Shown piece by piece: positions 1 through 10,124 of a stretch of 64,000 nucleotides of DNA. Origin of the DNA: CAWAMR01 sp963783095 (GTDB lineage Bacteria; Planctomycetota; Planctomycetia; Gemmatales; Gemmataceae); assembly GCA_963783095.1 (NCBI GenBank), contig CAWAMR010000016.1, forward strand, positions 331,485 to 395,484, in the 5' to 3' direction. Below the pieces are notes generated by a model. It ran no database searches, was not told where the DNA came from, and saw nothing but the letters and a program-made list of their open reading frames with translations. Every line of letters starts with the position of its first letter. The first letter of the stretch is position 1. The translations under genes and the position numbers were made by a program.

Positions 1-511
1 TCCACAATAGTTTGGCCAATTCAAGATTATGGATTGCATCTTGCCGCAATGCCTCATCCTTTGACGAACTTTCCAGACACATTTCGTAACAGATGATTGC
101 CCTTTTGAGCGTCGGAAGTTGTGACTCGTCGGGAAAGCTCTTCTCGTCTTTCGGAAGCGCCAGTTGTACGAGGCAATTTGCGAGGTTATACAGCGCCTGT
201 GCCCGGCGTTCCACGGGAATTCGATCGTCGTCGAGAACGCGCCGATAATGGCTTTCTGCATCATCGAACTTTTTCAAATGATACAGCGCGGTAGCTTTAT
301 TGAAGGCGATCAACCCCGGATCGGTGCCACGCTCCTCGGCCTCCCGGTAAATGCGAACCGCCCCATCGTAGTCCCGACGCAGAAATGCCGCGTTCCCGTC
401 GCGAAGCAATTCGTCAGGCCCAGCCGCCGGTGCAGCACCCAGTAGCACCACTGCCGATGCGACGAGAAGCGATGTTTCCCAGATGGGCTTACAACAAAAT
501 AAGTTCAGCAT
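1..511 (-). CDS. TPR-repeat protein, 3' part off the window (BatC/BatE-like)
   Basis: The minus strand is open from an ATG at 511 to the window edge, so the C-terminus is missing. The product starts with a hydrophobic export signal (about residues 12-29), followed by helical pairs typical of tetratricopeptide repeats (AAFLRRDYDGAVRIYREA, then IAFNKATALYHLKKFDDAE, then ALYNLANCLVQLA). It lies 57 bases downstream of a vWA-domain gene on the same strand. That vWA-TPR order is the usual arrangement of Bat (aerotolerance-type) operons, where both proteins act at the cytoplasmic membrane or periplasm. The Bat assignment rests on this context; the TPR character is visible directly. Confidence 0.7.
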   Translation of the reverse strand, partial: MLNLFCCKPIWETSLLVASAVVLLGAAPAAGPDELLRDGNAAFLRRDYDGAVRIYREAEERGTDPGLIAFNKATALYHLKKFDDAESHYRRVLDDDRIPVERRAQALYNLANCLVQLALPKDEKSFPDESQLPTLKRAIICYEMCLESSSKDEALRQDAIHNLELAKLLW

Positions 512-568
512 AGATCCGCCCGTTCACAATGTATTAACTGAACACTGAACACTGAACACTGACGAAAG

Positions 569-1618
569 TCATTGCTCCAACCACCACGCTGCCAGTAATA
601 AGACGATTCCCGGAATCAGGAACCACAGATACTGTTCCTTGGGTTGAATGAGCGCATCGTCCGACAATTCCCGGCTCGGGCGGGATTCGATTCGAGCACG
701 GAAAAAATCACCGAGTTTTGGCATCTCACGATACCAGGTACGGTACTCGCCGTTTGTCATTTTCGCAATTTCTTTGAGGGGATCCTCCTGAAGTTGAGGG
801 AACACTCGTTCGTCTCCTCGAACGGTAGGTATGTCGATCCCGATCGTGTTGTTGGGATCGCCAACTCCGACCACATGGACCGGAATTCTTGAATCCCTGG
901 CCGCGTCGATACCGCTCTGAATTTCTCGATTGCGGTCGGGTGTGGGTGCGGGATCATCTCCATCGCTGATTAACAGCAGATCTTGATACCCTGGAAATCG
1001 CTCGTCGTGCAGATGAATCCCCTCCGTGATGCCCGCTCCGATTCGCGTTCCGGATGGGAAGGATTCACCTTCCACCGGCTGAAGTTCCAGCGGCGGCGCG
1101 AGCGGCGAGAATTCATCCAGCCGCATCAAGAAATGGTCGTAGTCGGCAGTGAGCGGGCAGACGGGCCAGGGTTTTGCAGCGAACACGACCAACCCGAGCC
1201 GATGTCCACCCTTTTGACGGATGTAATCGACCAGATCGTGGATACCGGCCTGGGCAGCCTGCCAGCGCTCGGGCTGGGCAGCATCATTCATGTCGGGAGT
1301 CAACATACTTCTGCTCAGATCGAGGACGATCACCAAATCGCGACCATAGATGATGCTTGAATCGCCTTTGCCCCAGCGTGGTCCGGCCAGACAGATGAGC
1401 AGCAGCAGTGTTGCTCCCAGGAAACAGACTCGCCCCCTTCCCCGACGGCGACGATTGACAGTAGTCAGGTGTGTAATGGCTTCCGACAATCCAAACCGTG
1501 CAAGAGCTGTGCGACGGGAACGGCCACCAAAGTAGACGAGAAGAACCAACAACGGCAGAATTGCCAGAGACACCAATACCATCGGACGAGCGAACGGCAA
1601 TGAGAACCCGGCAATCAC
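569..1618 (-). CDS. vWA-domain membrane protein, BatA/BatB-like
   Basis: 349 aa from a GTG start. Two N-terminal membrane segments (about residues 12-30 and 62-78) are followed by a von Willebrand A domain with the MIDAS motif DLSRSM near residue 100 and a LISDGDD segment in its second half. A last hydrophobic helix (WFLIPGIVLLLAAWW) ends the protein. This layout (TM-TM-vWA-TM, about 330-350 aa) matches the BatA/BatB family, membrane proteins that bind divalent metal through the MIDAS site and work with TPR partners. The next gene downstream is a TPR protein. Which of BatA or BatB it is cannot be told here. Confidence 0.8.
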   Translation of the reverse strand: MIAGFSLPFARPMVLVSLAILPLLVLLVYFGGRSRRTALARFGLSEAITHLTTVNRRRRGRGRVCFLGATLLLLICLAGPRWGKGDSSIIYGRDLVIVLDLSRSMLTPDMNDAAQPERWQAAQAGIHDLVDYIRQKGGHRLGLVVFAAKPWPVCPLTADYDHFLMRLDEFSPLAPPLELQPVEGESFPSGTRIGAGITEGIHLHDERFPGYQDLLLISDGDDPAPTPDRNREIQSGIDAARDSRIPVHVVGVGDPNNTIGIDIPTVRGDERVFPQLQEDPLKEIAKMTNGEYRTWYREMPKLGDFFRARIESRPSRELSDDALIQPKEQYLWFLIPGIVLLLAAWWLEQ

Positions 1619-1941
1619 AGCTTTCGTCCTCGTTTGAAGGTGACTGACTGGGTGACAAGGTCACCTTGTCATCTTAACTATCCTATTCCGCAAAATCGCA
1701 ACCGCTCATATTCTCGCCTTTTGGAATTCAAGAAAGTCACTTCCACGATTCGCGTCAATCGGTTATGCTCCTCTTTCCAAAGAACGGTCACACCCCTATG
1801 ATAGCTTGCCTGCCTTTTCTCGATTGGACGAATTGAGCTTCGATCCAACGAGTCCGCACCGGGAACTTCCCCGAATTGAAGGTTTTTGCCCGACCTTCTC
1901 TCTATCTCCCCATTTGCCTAATTATTGAGGAGCGTTTGGAT
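1619..1941. other. intergenic region between divergent genes, with a short palindrome
   Basis: About 320 bases separate the divergent vWA and STAS genes. The region should hold both promoters, but no clear -35/-10 pair stands out. A near-perfect palindrome, GACAAGGT-C-ACCTTGTC, lies at 1654-1670, about 40 bases upstream of the vWA start. It is placed where an operator could act. No RNA gene or further coding sequence was recognised. Confidence 0.4.
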
Positions 1942-2349
1942 ATGGTTGTGAAAGCTCGAAGAACTTTATGGGAACAGAAATCGCGCGGGCCAGCTACCGT
2001 TATCCATTTGCATTTGCGGCGCTGGCATCACGATCCGCTTGCGGAAATTCCTATCGAGGCAGAGGAACAGGTTGACACGACGACCGAAGAGATCTTGCGA
2101 TCGATCGACCGCTCTGAGCCTTTGCTCATTCTCAATTTTCAGCGAGTATCGGAATTTACGGGCTCCGCTCTCACACCCATTTTGAAGTTGGCGATGGCTA
2201 TCAAGCAGCGCAGCGGTGTTTTGGCCGTATGCCATGTGCCAAAGAAAATTCGGGATACCATCGCAACCACAAGGTTGGACGAGCTGGTGAAAGTTTTCGA
2301 CACAGAAACGGAGGCCGTGGAAGCGATCTTACTTCCCGGTAATCAATGA
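1942..2349 (+). CDS. STAS-domain protein (anti-sigma factor antagonist-like)
   Basis: 135 aa from ATG 1942, preceded by GAGGAG about ten bases upstream, which favours this start over an in-frame TTG further up. The fold pattern is that of STAS domains: strands around VIHLHL and PLLILNF, then the VSEFTGSALTPILKLAMAIKQRSGVLAVC helix-strand region, ending in a helix after LVKVFDTETEAVEAI. The position that carries the phosphorylated serine in SpoIIAA-type proteins reads T-G-S here, so phospho-switching is possible but unproven. It stands alone on the plus strand before fabH. The partner kinase or sigma factor is not in view. Confidence 0.75.
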   Translation: MVVKARRTLWEQKSRGPATVIHLHLRRWHHDPLAEIPIEAEEQVDTTTEEILRSIDRSEPLLILNFQRVSEFTGSALTPILKLAMAIKQRSGVLAVCHVPKKIRDTIATTRLDELVKVFDTETEAVEAILLPGNQ

Positions 2350-2522
2350 GTTCGTTTCGCCATTCTTGAAAGAATCCGAAAAATCGGGAACATGGAAATT
2401 TTTCCGATGCGGACAATCGGCTAACTATCTCCCTATAATCACCCCATCCGGCGGATGGCCCTACCGCTGCCGTGGGGGGATTTCCTCCGGCATCTTGCTG
2501 AGGAGGCGGAGCCAGTTACCCG

Positions 2523-3552
2523 GTGGCAACCATGACCATTGACAAGATCCCGTCTCTTCGCCCTCGATGCCGACGCCTGATGGGCGTGAAAGTCGTCGGC
2601 ACGGGCAGCTACGTCCCCGATGCAGTTATCAGCAACGACCACTTGCACGCCAGGCTGGGTTTCGATTCGGATTGGATTGTCAAACGCACCGGAATTCTCG
2701 AACGCCGCCACGCACTTCCCCATCAAGCTACCAGCGATTTGTGTATCGAAGCTGCCTACCGATGTTTTGCATCGGCCAAGGTTCGCCCCAAGGATGTCGA
2801 TTTGCTGGTATTGGGCACTTTTACACCGGATATGGCCTTCCCCTCAACCGCCTGCATCGTTCAGGATCGGCTTCAACTGAACTGCCCTGCGATGGAAATT
2901 GAAGCGGCTTGCGCGGGGTTTATGTATGCGTTGGTCACGGGAGCTGCCTACATTGTTTCCGGCGCGAGCGATCTGGCGCTGATTATCGGCGGCGATTGCA
3001 ATTCCCGAGTTCTGAATCCCGACGACATCAAGACCTATCCGCTGTTCGGCGATGGGGCCGGCGCGGTGTTGTTGACGCGAGGCCGACCCGATCAGGGCAT
3101 TCTCAGTTACAACATGGGTTCGGACGGCTCCGGCGGCCGCTTCTGTGTCGTCCTTCGGGGGAAGCAGAAATCCCCCAACCGCACAGCATCTGCAAGAAGG
3201 GTTGCAGTACATGTACATGGATGGGCGAGCTGTCTTCCGCTGGGCAGTAGACATCCTGTGCGACACCATTCAGGATGTCCTGAAAGATGCCCATTTCACC
3301 CCGGAAGATGTGGACGTTTACATTCCCCATCAAGCAAACATTCGAATCATCAATGCTGCGATCGACGTGCTGAAGATTCCACGAGCAAAGGTATTCAATA
3401 ACCTGGAGAAATACGGGAACACATCGGCCGGGTCGATTCCGATCGCAGTGGATGAAGCCATCGCCGAGGGCCGACTCAAATCGGGCGATCTTGCGATTCT
3501 GAGCGGCTTCGGCGCGGGATTGTCGTGGGGAACCGCCGTGATGAGGTGGTGA
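2523..3552 (+). CDS. fabH: beta-ketoacyl-ACP synthase III (FabH/KASIII), one frameshift
   Basis: KASIII condenses acetyl-CoA with malonyl-ACP to start fatty-acid synthesis in the cytosol. The N-terminal part (GTG 2523 or ATG 2532) carries VKVVGTGSYVPD and the active-site Cys in EIEAACAGFMYAL. The C-terminal part, one frame over, carries the catalytic His in YIPHQANIRI and Asn in KYGNTSAGS. The shift lies at about 3140-3175, in a run of G/C-rich short repeats. With one base corrected, the protein is about 342 aa, close to the usual length for FabH. All three catalytic residues are present, so a sequencing indel is as likely as real inactivation. Confidence 0.85.
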
Positions 3553-3582
3553 TAATTTGTCTGGCCCGGCCCTATCGGAATT

Positions 3583-4089
3583 TCACTGTCGAATCGCGCC
3601 GGCTGTTGCTTGCTCATCGAGATTGGCAGAACACCGAAACCCTGGTGGCCATTCGGGGCCGTTGAGCCCGCTCTTCTTGATGACCACCTCAGGTGCGGAC
3701 AAGCTGATACTACTACACCCAAAGCCAAGAGCAACCCAACGATGCTTGTCTTTTACTTGCCAGCAGACCCATCGGATTTCGCCACGAAAGTAGCCCGCTT
3801 CATTCTCCGGTAACTCTTCAATGTTCCTGGGCCAACCGATGGGCGTAAACTCTTTTCCTTCTATATAACCCACAACGTATTTTGGATCGCGCCGAATGAC
3901 CGTGTCGTCTTCTCGACTCTCAAAATCTGGAGTGAAGTACTGGCCCGCAAATGCTTTGTTCAGATCGTACTCGTGCATGCCAAGTTTGATCCTGTCGAAT
4001 GAATCCGGCGATCCCAAATTCACGCACCCGACGCAGCACATGAATGCCACGAGAACGATCATGGTGCGAATGGATGACTTGGTTTCCAC
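3583..4089 (-). CDS. small predicted lipoprotein, unknown function
   Basis: Not recognised. From a GTG at 4089 (or ATG 4062) the product begins with a hydrophobic segment ending in a lipobox-like MCCVGC, which suggests export and lipidation. The rest is a soluble domain of about 130 aa with several Trp and Tyr residues (YIEGKEFTPIGWPRN, RGEIRWVCWQVKDKHRWVALGF). The gene sits just downstream of the end of an insertion sequence whose inverted repeat starts at 4154, so its own promoter may have been displaced. It converges on fabH. Confidence 0.55.
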   Translation of the reverse strand: METKSSIRTMIVLVAFMCCVGCVNLGSPDSFDRIKLGMHEYDLNKAFAGQYFTPDFESREDDTVIRRDPKYVVGYIEGKEFTPIGWPRNIEELPENEAGYFRGEIRWVCWQVKDKHRWVALGFGCSSISLSAPEVVIKKSGLNGPEWPPGFRCSANLDEQATAGAIRQ

Positions 4090-4153
4090 TCGATCTCCAG
4101 CGTTTGGATAGAAACGTAGTGCGCCGACAATGTGAAGTATTGCGTCGAGGAAG

Positions 4154-5701
4154 GGGTGTGGCAAAATTTCCTGGCATACCTAACCCTTTGAGGGCAAATG
4201 ACTTTCCCAGTAGACCTTCCATTGGTCACTCTGTGAAAGCGATTCGATCCCCATGATGGCCTCGGCGTTCGGCGGATCCCAGCGCATTCCTGGGCCTTTC
4301 ACACGTTCCGTAAGTGTTCTGCAGGTCGCTTCCGTTGGGCCGCTGCCAATCTGCCACCCCTTGGCGATGAATTCGGGATAGCGGATCATGTCCGACCGCT
4401 CGCTCACGTAAAAGAGCAACTCGTCGGCGTGCGCACGCTGGCCTCGTTTGAGGCCGACGCGCCATTGTAGGAGCGACTCCCAAGCAGGCTTGTAGCCTTC
4501 GTGCTTGAACAAATGGAGCAGGTCCACCGCCCATTTCTTTCCCGTTTCGTCCCCATCACCGTAGATTTCCCGCCGCGTTTTGTGAACGCGCTCGCTCAGG
4601 TGATAGAAATCCAGACCCAGCGCATCCAGATTCAGATTCTGTCGCTCGACTTGATTGCGGATCCACGGCGCGCCGTCGACATTGCCGATCTTCTCGTCCG
4701 CTTCATCCAAATGAATGCGGTCTGCTTCTCGACGCATCAGGCGTCCCGCTACTTGGTGGTCGCCTTTGGTCCCCGACACCAAGCGATGGTCTTGCGTTTC
4801 GTCGTAGAAGGCTACGATCTTGAATTCCTTGTATTTCTGGTCCGTGCCGACTTTTCGAGGCGGCAGAGGCTTTGCCTTCTTGCCGCGACGCCGACGCTTT
4901 GCCTTGGTCTTCTCACGCCGTTTCTTTTTCTCGACGTCCGTCACCTGGGGCACCATCACCCCATCGCTGCCGAAGTAAACCCGCGTACCGGCCGCTTCCG
5001 TTTTGCAATCGCTGGCCGACCAATTGACGGGTAACTTTCCCTCCTTCTGCGCTCGCGCGATCTGCGCCCCTCCGTCTCCACTAGGCACCGGAATGATTCG
5101 CCGCTGATCTGCACTTGAGCCGTACGACCCAAGTTGTCGGCTGACTTGTCGAAGCTCCTGCCATCACGGTTGAGCCGACAGGCCATCTCGCGCACGCCCA
5201 GGCTGATGGTCGCTTCGACCGCATCGACCCAAGCGTCCAGCGGTGTCGTTGTGCCTTCGTCCGGCGAATGCCAGCGCCGCCGCCACAGTCGGATGCGGCC
5301 GTTGATCGTCAGAATGCTGTACTCCTGCCGTCCTTTATTTCGCTTGCTCTTTCCGGTCTTCGCATCCTGCGGAGGGGGGAAAAGCGGCTTCCGCCGCATC
5401 GATCCGCATCTGGGCTGCTCGCTCGAATGCCTCACATCTCAGCTTTGCGAACAGGTCGCGAACTTGCTCCTCACTTCCCGAAATGATGTGGCCTCGCGTC
5501 GCGTCGTTGACTGCATCCGCCACCTTTCCAAGGATTTCTTCGACCCGTTGTCGCATTGATTCAATGTACGCTTCGCGGGAAAACTTCGGTTCTGGCTGCA
5601 TGATAGGATCCTGGTCATGGTGCTCAATTCCTTCCGCTCAACACACCTTTTACCTATCTTGACCAAACTACTCAAAATGCGCAGGAAATTTTGCCACACC
5701 C
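4154..5701. mobile_element. ISKra4-family insertion sequence
   Basis: A 1548-bp element bounded by perfect 20-bp inverted repeats at 4154-4173 (GGGTGTGGCAAAATTTCCTG) and 5682-5701. It contains one broken transposase gene on the minus strand. No convincing target-site duplication is visible next to the repeats (GTCGAGGAAG on the left, TTGAGCGCTT on the right). This suggests an old insertion or rearranged ends. Confidence 0.85.
4180..5601 (-). pseudogene. ISKra4-family transposase, two frameshifts
   Basis: Three minus-strand pieces in alternating frames together make a whole transposase. The first starts at 5601 (MQPEPKFSREAYIESMRQRV). The second covers about 5435-5090 (TINGRIRLWRRRWHSP, VREMACRLNRDGRSFDKSADNLG). 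The third covers about 5088-4180, with VYFGSDGVMVPQV and the C-terminal GWQIGSGPTEATCRTLTERVKG and GMRWDPPNAEAIMGIESL that mark ISKra4-type enzymes. Frame changes fall near 5370 and 5090. As written, no functional enzyme is made unless both are sequencing errors or programmed shifts. Confidence 0.85.
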
Positions 5702-5763
5702 TTGAGCGCTTGGTTCGAATTTTTCTTTTGCTTTTATGCGAGCATCACCGGCGTTGTACCTGA

Positions 5764-6333
5764 TCACTCGTTATACCAATAGTCATTTAGAATGCTTTGC
5801 CTCATTGATCTGGCACGAAGTCCTTCGACCAGGGCAGGGGACAAGGGTGCATTCAACGAGTTTAGGTCATCTAGTTGCCGTTTGACCTCATTCTGCATCA
5901 ATTCGTGATTGTCAACTATGCAGTCGTTCTCTGGAGTTACTGCTAACCCAAGAAGTTCGTATATGAACGCATCCAGATCATTTAGATTATTATCGGCAGA
6001 TCCATGACAGTGATTAGGTTGATCCTTCTCGACGATCGCCGCCAACCCGAAAAAACTGTTAGCAACATAGAAGGCCGCGGTATCCTCATCCTTGAGAGGA
6101 TCTGCGTCAATCACAGCACTTTCACATTGCTCTGCCAGCCTTGGTCTTTCCGCCTTGCCCAAGAGCCAGTTCCAGATGGCATCAAGACTGCTCCTCAGAA
6201 CGGCCTGCCTTTCCCACGCCTTACCTTCTGAAGCACGATTATAAACTGGCCATTGACGTTCGGCACACGCTGCGGCAAAGGTGAAGCAGTGTAGCGGACT
6301 AACTTTTCGTAGAACGTCCTTTACCTTTTTCAT
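5764..6333 (-). CDS. DUF416 (YjaG)-like protein
   Basis: 189 aa from ATG 6333. The N-terminal segment HCFTFAAACAERQWPVYNRA followed by RQAVLRSSLDAIWNWLLG resembles DUF416 proteins, all-helical proteins of unknown function that also occur as immunity-like proteins. The protein is acidic, with many Asn and Asp residues, and no signal peptide is visible. It is a single gene on the minus strand between the insertion sequence and the divergent phosphoesterase gene. The family call rests on the N-terminal pattern only. Confidence 0.55.
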   Translation of the reverse strand: MKKVKDVLRKVSPLHCFTFAAACAERQWPVYNRASEGKAWERQAVLRSSLDAIWNWLLGKAERPRLAEQCESAVIDADPLKDEDTAAFYVANSFFGLAAIVEKDQPNHCHGSADNNLNDLDAFIYELLGLAVTPENDCIVDNHELMQNEVKRQLDDLNSLNAPLSPALVEGLRARSMRQSILNDYWYNE

Positions 6334-6644
6334 ATGAATCAACACCGGTCGTGCAGACACTCCCTACTCCTCGCTCACGCTCTTCCGCCGAACATATTGG
6401 TTAACCGATCAATTCAGTATAATCCCCAACGCAGCACTCCGGCAGCCACAGAGATTATCGCGACGAGGGAACCCGCTGTCAATCAGCGGTCTTGCAATCC
6501 AGATACACTCCGTTATTGGGATCCAACCGCCGCAGCATTCTTCATCAAATTTTCGCTGGACACAGCGCCCGGCACCCGGACAATGAAGCGTCAGTTGCGT
6601 TGGATTCGAACGGATCGCGTCCTTTTTCACCTCTGGAGTCACCC

Positions 6645-9122
6645 GTGCGACCTCGTCTTTACTTGCTTGCCACCGTGTTGTTCGCGACGCCGGCCCTCAG
6701 CGCCGTCGCCCAGGAGAAGCCCAAGACCCAGTTCCCTGGGCCGACCGACAAAGGCTTTTTGCTCCCCAATGGCTGGACGCTTTCGCCGGCCGGCAAACAC
6801 GTGGTCCTCACCGATCTGCCGCTCAATATCCTGCCGCTCGCAGATAACAAGCACGCGCTCGTCGCAACCAGCGGCTACAACAAGCACGAGTTGTCGCTGG
6901 TCGATTTCACAACTCAGAAAGTCGCCGATAGCCAAACCGTCCGGGAAAGCTGGTTCGGTCTGGCCATGTCGCCCAAGCAGGATCGCATCTGGTGGTCGGG
7001 CGGCGGAGCCAACAAGTTGCACGTCTTCAACCTGCACGACGGCAAATTGACCGACACCGACAGGCCAGTTGACAAACCTGCCGACAAGAAAAAGGAAAGA
7101 CCCGCCCGGACCAAGGAATTCAAGAGCGGCGTTCTGCTCGATCCCAAAAAGGAAATACTCTACTCGCTCGACATCAACAAGGCCACGCTCGCCGTGGTCA
7201 ACATCAACGACGGAACGACCACCAAGACGGTTGACCTCGAAGGCCGGCCCTACGACCTCGTGCTCAGCCGCAATGGGGCGCAACTCTTCATCTCGGACTG
7301 GGCCAATCGGCAAGTTCTCGTCGTCGATACCGACAGCCTGCGCATCGTGGCCCGCATCGCCGTCGGCGAACATCCCAATCAACTGGTCCTGCATGGCTCC
7401 CGCCTGTTCGTCGCCTGTGCCTCGAGCAACACCGTCAGCGTCATCGATACGAAAAGCGGGGTCGTGACCGAGACGATTCGCACGTCGCTGTTCCCGCGCG
7501 CTCCGCAGGGCAGCACGCCGGCCGCACTGGCCATCGCTCCGGACGGCAAGACACTGTATGTGGCCAACGCCGACAACAATTGCATCGCTGTGATCGATGT
7601 CTCGGAGAAGAACGAGACGCAGGTTCAGGGCTTCATCCCCACGGGCTGGTATCCAACCTCCGTCGCCGTCACGCCGGATGGCAAGCACTTGCTCATCGGC
7701 ACCGGCAAGGGGTTGCAAAGCAAGGCGAATCCTCCCAAGCTCGAAGATATTCCTAAAGAAGAAGGCCGCAAGCTGCCCTACCCGTACATCGGCACTACGA
7801 TGAGCGGTGCCCTGTCCGTCGTGCCGATTCCAAGCGAGAAGGAATTGTTCCAATATACTTCGGCGGTGTATCGCAATTGTCCCTATTCCGACAAATTGCT
7901 CACCGATGCCCCACACCCGGTGAAGACGGCCATTCCCACCAAGGTCGGCGACCCCAGCCCGATCAAGTACGTCATCTACATCATCAAGGAAAATCGCACC
8001 TACGATCAGGTCTTCGGCGACATGAAGAAGGGCAACGGCGATCCGAACCTGGTGATGTTCGGCGCGAAGGTGACGCCGAACCATCACAAGCTCGCGGAAG
8101 AGTTCGTGCTGCTCGACAACCTCTACTGCAACGGCCAGGTGTCGCGCGACGGCCATCCGTGGTCGACGATGGCCTACAACACCGACTACATCGCCCGAGA
8201 CTGGCACCTCACCTATTCTCGCCGAAAAGGCGTTGACGACGACGACAAAGGCTCCCTTTCCAACGCGCCTTCGGGTTATCTGTGGGACGCCTGCGCTCGC
8301 GCCAAGCTCAGCTACCGCAGCTACGGCGAGTACGGCAAGCGCATCAGCCAGGAGGACGGCTCATCGAAAATGGAGGGCCGGGTTCCTGGACTCGTCGGCC
8401 ACATGTGCCCCGATTACGGCGTGTCGAAGGTGAAGGGCGTCAAAATGCGCGACACCGACAATGTGGAAGTGTTCCTGAAGGAGTACAACCAATTCGCCAA
8501 GACGGGCACGATGCCCCAGTTCATCGTCATGAGCCTGGGTGAAGACCATACCACGGGGACGACGCCGAATACCTACACGCCGCAGGCATGCGTCGCCAGC
8601 AACGACCTTGCTCTGGGCAGGCTGGTCGAAGCCGTGTCGAAGGGCAAATACTGGAAGGAAACGGCGATTTTCGTGATCGAGGACGACGCCCAGAACGGCC
8701 CCGATCACGTCGATGCGCACCGCACGGTCGGCCTGGTCATTAGCCCATACACCAAGCGGAATTATCTCGACAGCACGCAATACAGCACGGTGAGCATGAT
8801 TCGCACGATGGAACTTATACTGGGCTTACCGCCGTTGACGCAATACGACGCTGCCGCCCGGCCAATGTTTAACAGCTTCACCGACAAGTCCGATCTGACA
8901 GCATACCAATGCGAAGCGCCGAAGATCGACCTGGGGTCGAAAAACACGCCGATCTCTTATGGCGCGGACCGGTCGGTCAAGATGGACTTCAGCGACTACG
9001 ATCTCGAGGATGACTTCGAGTTGAACGAGATTCTCTGGCGCAGCATCAAAGGTGCGAATGCACCAGTACCAGCGGTAGTACGGACAGCGATTGCGAATCG
9101 CCCTGCGGATAGGGCAAAGTAA
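6645..9122 (+). CDS. bifunctional YncE-like beta-propeller / phosphoesterase protein, exported
   Basis: 825 aa from GTG 6645, chosen because GGAG lies eight bases upstream and the following residues form a signal peptide (LYLLATVLFATPALSAVAQ). Residues about 35-420 are a YncE-type seven-bladed propeller with repeats such as GRPYDLVLSRNGAQLFISDW and ALAIAPDGKTLYVANADNN. Residues about 450-800 are an alkaline-phosphatase-superfamily phosphoesterase, starting at YVIYIIKENRTYDQVFGDM and including VSRDGHPWSTMAYNTDY and IFVIEDDAQNGPDHVDAHR. Such fusions are common in planctomycetes and acidobacteria; the substrate is unknown. It is a single intact gene. Confidence 0.85.
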   Translation: MRPRLYLLATVLFATPALSAVAQEKPKTQFPGPTDKGFLLPNGWTLSPAGKHVVLTDLPLNILPLADNKHALVATSGYNKHELSLVDFTTQKVADSQTVRESWFGLAMSPKQDRIWWSGGGANKLHVFNLHDGKLTDTDRPVDKPADKKKERPARTKEFKSGVLLDPKKEILYSLDINKATLAVVNINDGTTTKTVDLEGRPYDLVLSRNGAQLFISDWANRQVLVVDTDSLRIVARIAVGEHPNQLVLHGSRLFVACASSNTVSVIDTKSGVVTETIRTSLFPRAPQGSTPAALAIAPDGKTLYVANADNNCIAVIDVSEKNETQVQGFIPTGWYPTSVAVTPDGKHLLIGTGKGLQSKANPPKLEDIPKEEGRKLPYPYIGTTMSGALSVVPIPSEKELFQYTSAVYRNCPYSDKLLTDAPHPVKTAIPTKVGDPSPIKYVIYIIKENRTYDQVFGDMKKGNGDPNLVMFGAKVTPNHHKLAEEFVLLDNLYCNGQVSRDGHPWSTMAYNTDYIARDWHLTYSRRKGVDDDDKGSLSNAPSGYLWDACARAKLSYRSYGEYGKRISQEDGSSKMEGRVPGLVGHMCPDYGVSKVKGVKMRDTDNVEVFLKEYNQFAKTGTMPQFIVMSLGEDHTTGTTPNTYTPQACVASNDLALGRLVEAVSKGKYWKETAIFVIEDDAQNGPDHVDAHRTVGLVISPYTKRNYLDSTQYSTVSMIRTMELILGLPPLTQYDAAARPMFNSFTDKSDLTAYQCEAPKIDLGSKNTPISYGADRSVKMDFSDYDLEDDFELNEILWRSIKGANAPVPAVVRTAIANRPADRAK

Positions 9123-9164
9123 CCGGACTTGCCCTGGGCAACCAGTACGAAGTACTCCGCGCAC

Positions 9165-10124
9165 TCATTTCTTGAAGAGTTTATTCACTTCGTCCTCGGT
9201 AATGGTGATGTTGCAGTCAGCGCCCGTATCGAGAAGGATTTTGTTCGCGATGAGCTTGTTCGTGGGGCTGAGAATAGTGAAATGGGTTGCTCTCTTGACT
9301 GGGATAAAGTGAGCCAGGGGGTTCTTGGACGCCCGCGACATCGCCTGGAGTGAACTCAGGTTCCCTTGTTGTGTGCCTTCCAACACGAACAGCGGACTTT
9401 TGACCGAATGCAACCAACGGATCGGAGCGCGAAGTTCAAGTTCTCGCTTGTCGGGTTTGAACGGAATAAACTCTGCCGGGTAGTGCTCGACATCTTCCCC
9501 AGGCCCGAAGGAAAAGACTGCCCGAAACTTATCGGAGCACTCCGCGACGAGGAGGACCAGCGTACCTCCCGTGCTGTGACCACCCAGGTAGATTCGTTTG
9601 GGATCGACATACTCTTGCTTGGCGAGATAGTCCGCAGCAGCGAGTACGTCATCCACCTCGCCAAAAAAGCCTTCCTTCACACCGGGATTGTCGTTGCCGC
9701 CGCGTAGAGAAGGAAACATCATAATGATCTTGGCCTTTCGATAGGCACTGGCAGTCTGATCGTTCTTTGGATCCGCTGCCTGCCAAATTCCGTCATCGAT
9801 TCCGTGGCCATCGCCACCTGTCATCCAGATGATGGCGGGATGTTTCCGGCCATCCTTTGGGTCCGGGGTAAGATAGGCAGCGAGTTTGCCGACCGGCGAC
9901 TCGAAGCGGATCGTGCGGAACAATTTCGGAGGTGCTTCGGGAACGGGCTCATTGTCTTTTTCCTGACGGGCAAGGGTGGTCTTGAAGCCCTTCCGAGCCT
10001 CGGGAAGTGAGACCGTTTCCGAGGGAGAATTGGCGGGGCCGTCGGAGGAGTTGGATTTCTTTCTGTCACGGTCGCACCCGCCAACGAGCAATACGGTAAA
10101 GAGGATGAGCTGGATCTGTTTCAT
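9165..10124 (-). CDS. predicted lipoprotein alpha/beta hydrolase
   Basis: 319 aa from ATG 10124. A lipoprotein signal ends at LLVGGC, so the enzyme should be membrane-anchored outside the cytoplasm. The hydrolase core carries the nucleophile elbow GHSTGG (about residue 178), preceded by a strand and oxyanion region (HPAIIWMTGGDGHG), with the acid and His late in the protein (ATHFTIL). The fold resembles dienelactone-hydrolase or prolyl-oligopeptidase-type serine hydrolases; the substrate cannot be read from sequence. It converges on the phosphoesterase gene with a 42-base gap. Confidence 0.75.
   Translation of the reverse strand: MKQIQLILFTVLLVGGCDRDRKKSNSSDGPANSPSETVSLPEARKGFKTTLARQEKDNEPVPEAPPKLFRTIRFESPVGKLAAYLTPDPKDGRKHPAIIWMTGGDGHGIDDGIWQAADPKNDQTASAYRKAKIIMMFPSLRGGNDNPGVKEGFFGEVDDVLAAADYLAKQEYVDPKRIYLGGHSTGGTLVLLVAECSDKFRAVFSFGPGEDVEHYPAEFIPFKPDKRELELRAPIRWLHSVKSPLFVLEGTQQGNLSSLQAMSRASKNPLAHFIPVKRATHFTILSPTNKLIANKILLDTGADCNITITEDEVNKLFKK

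Noticed and set aside
6639..8207. A 522-aa open frame on the minus strand
   Set aside because: It is antisense to the well-supported YncE/phosphoesterase gene and has no domain; GC-rich codon use leaves the opposite strand open.
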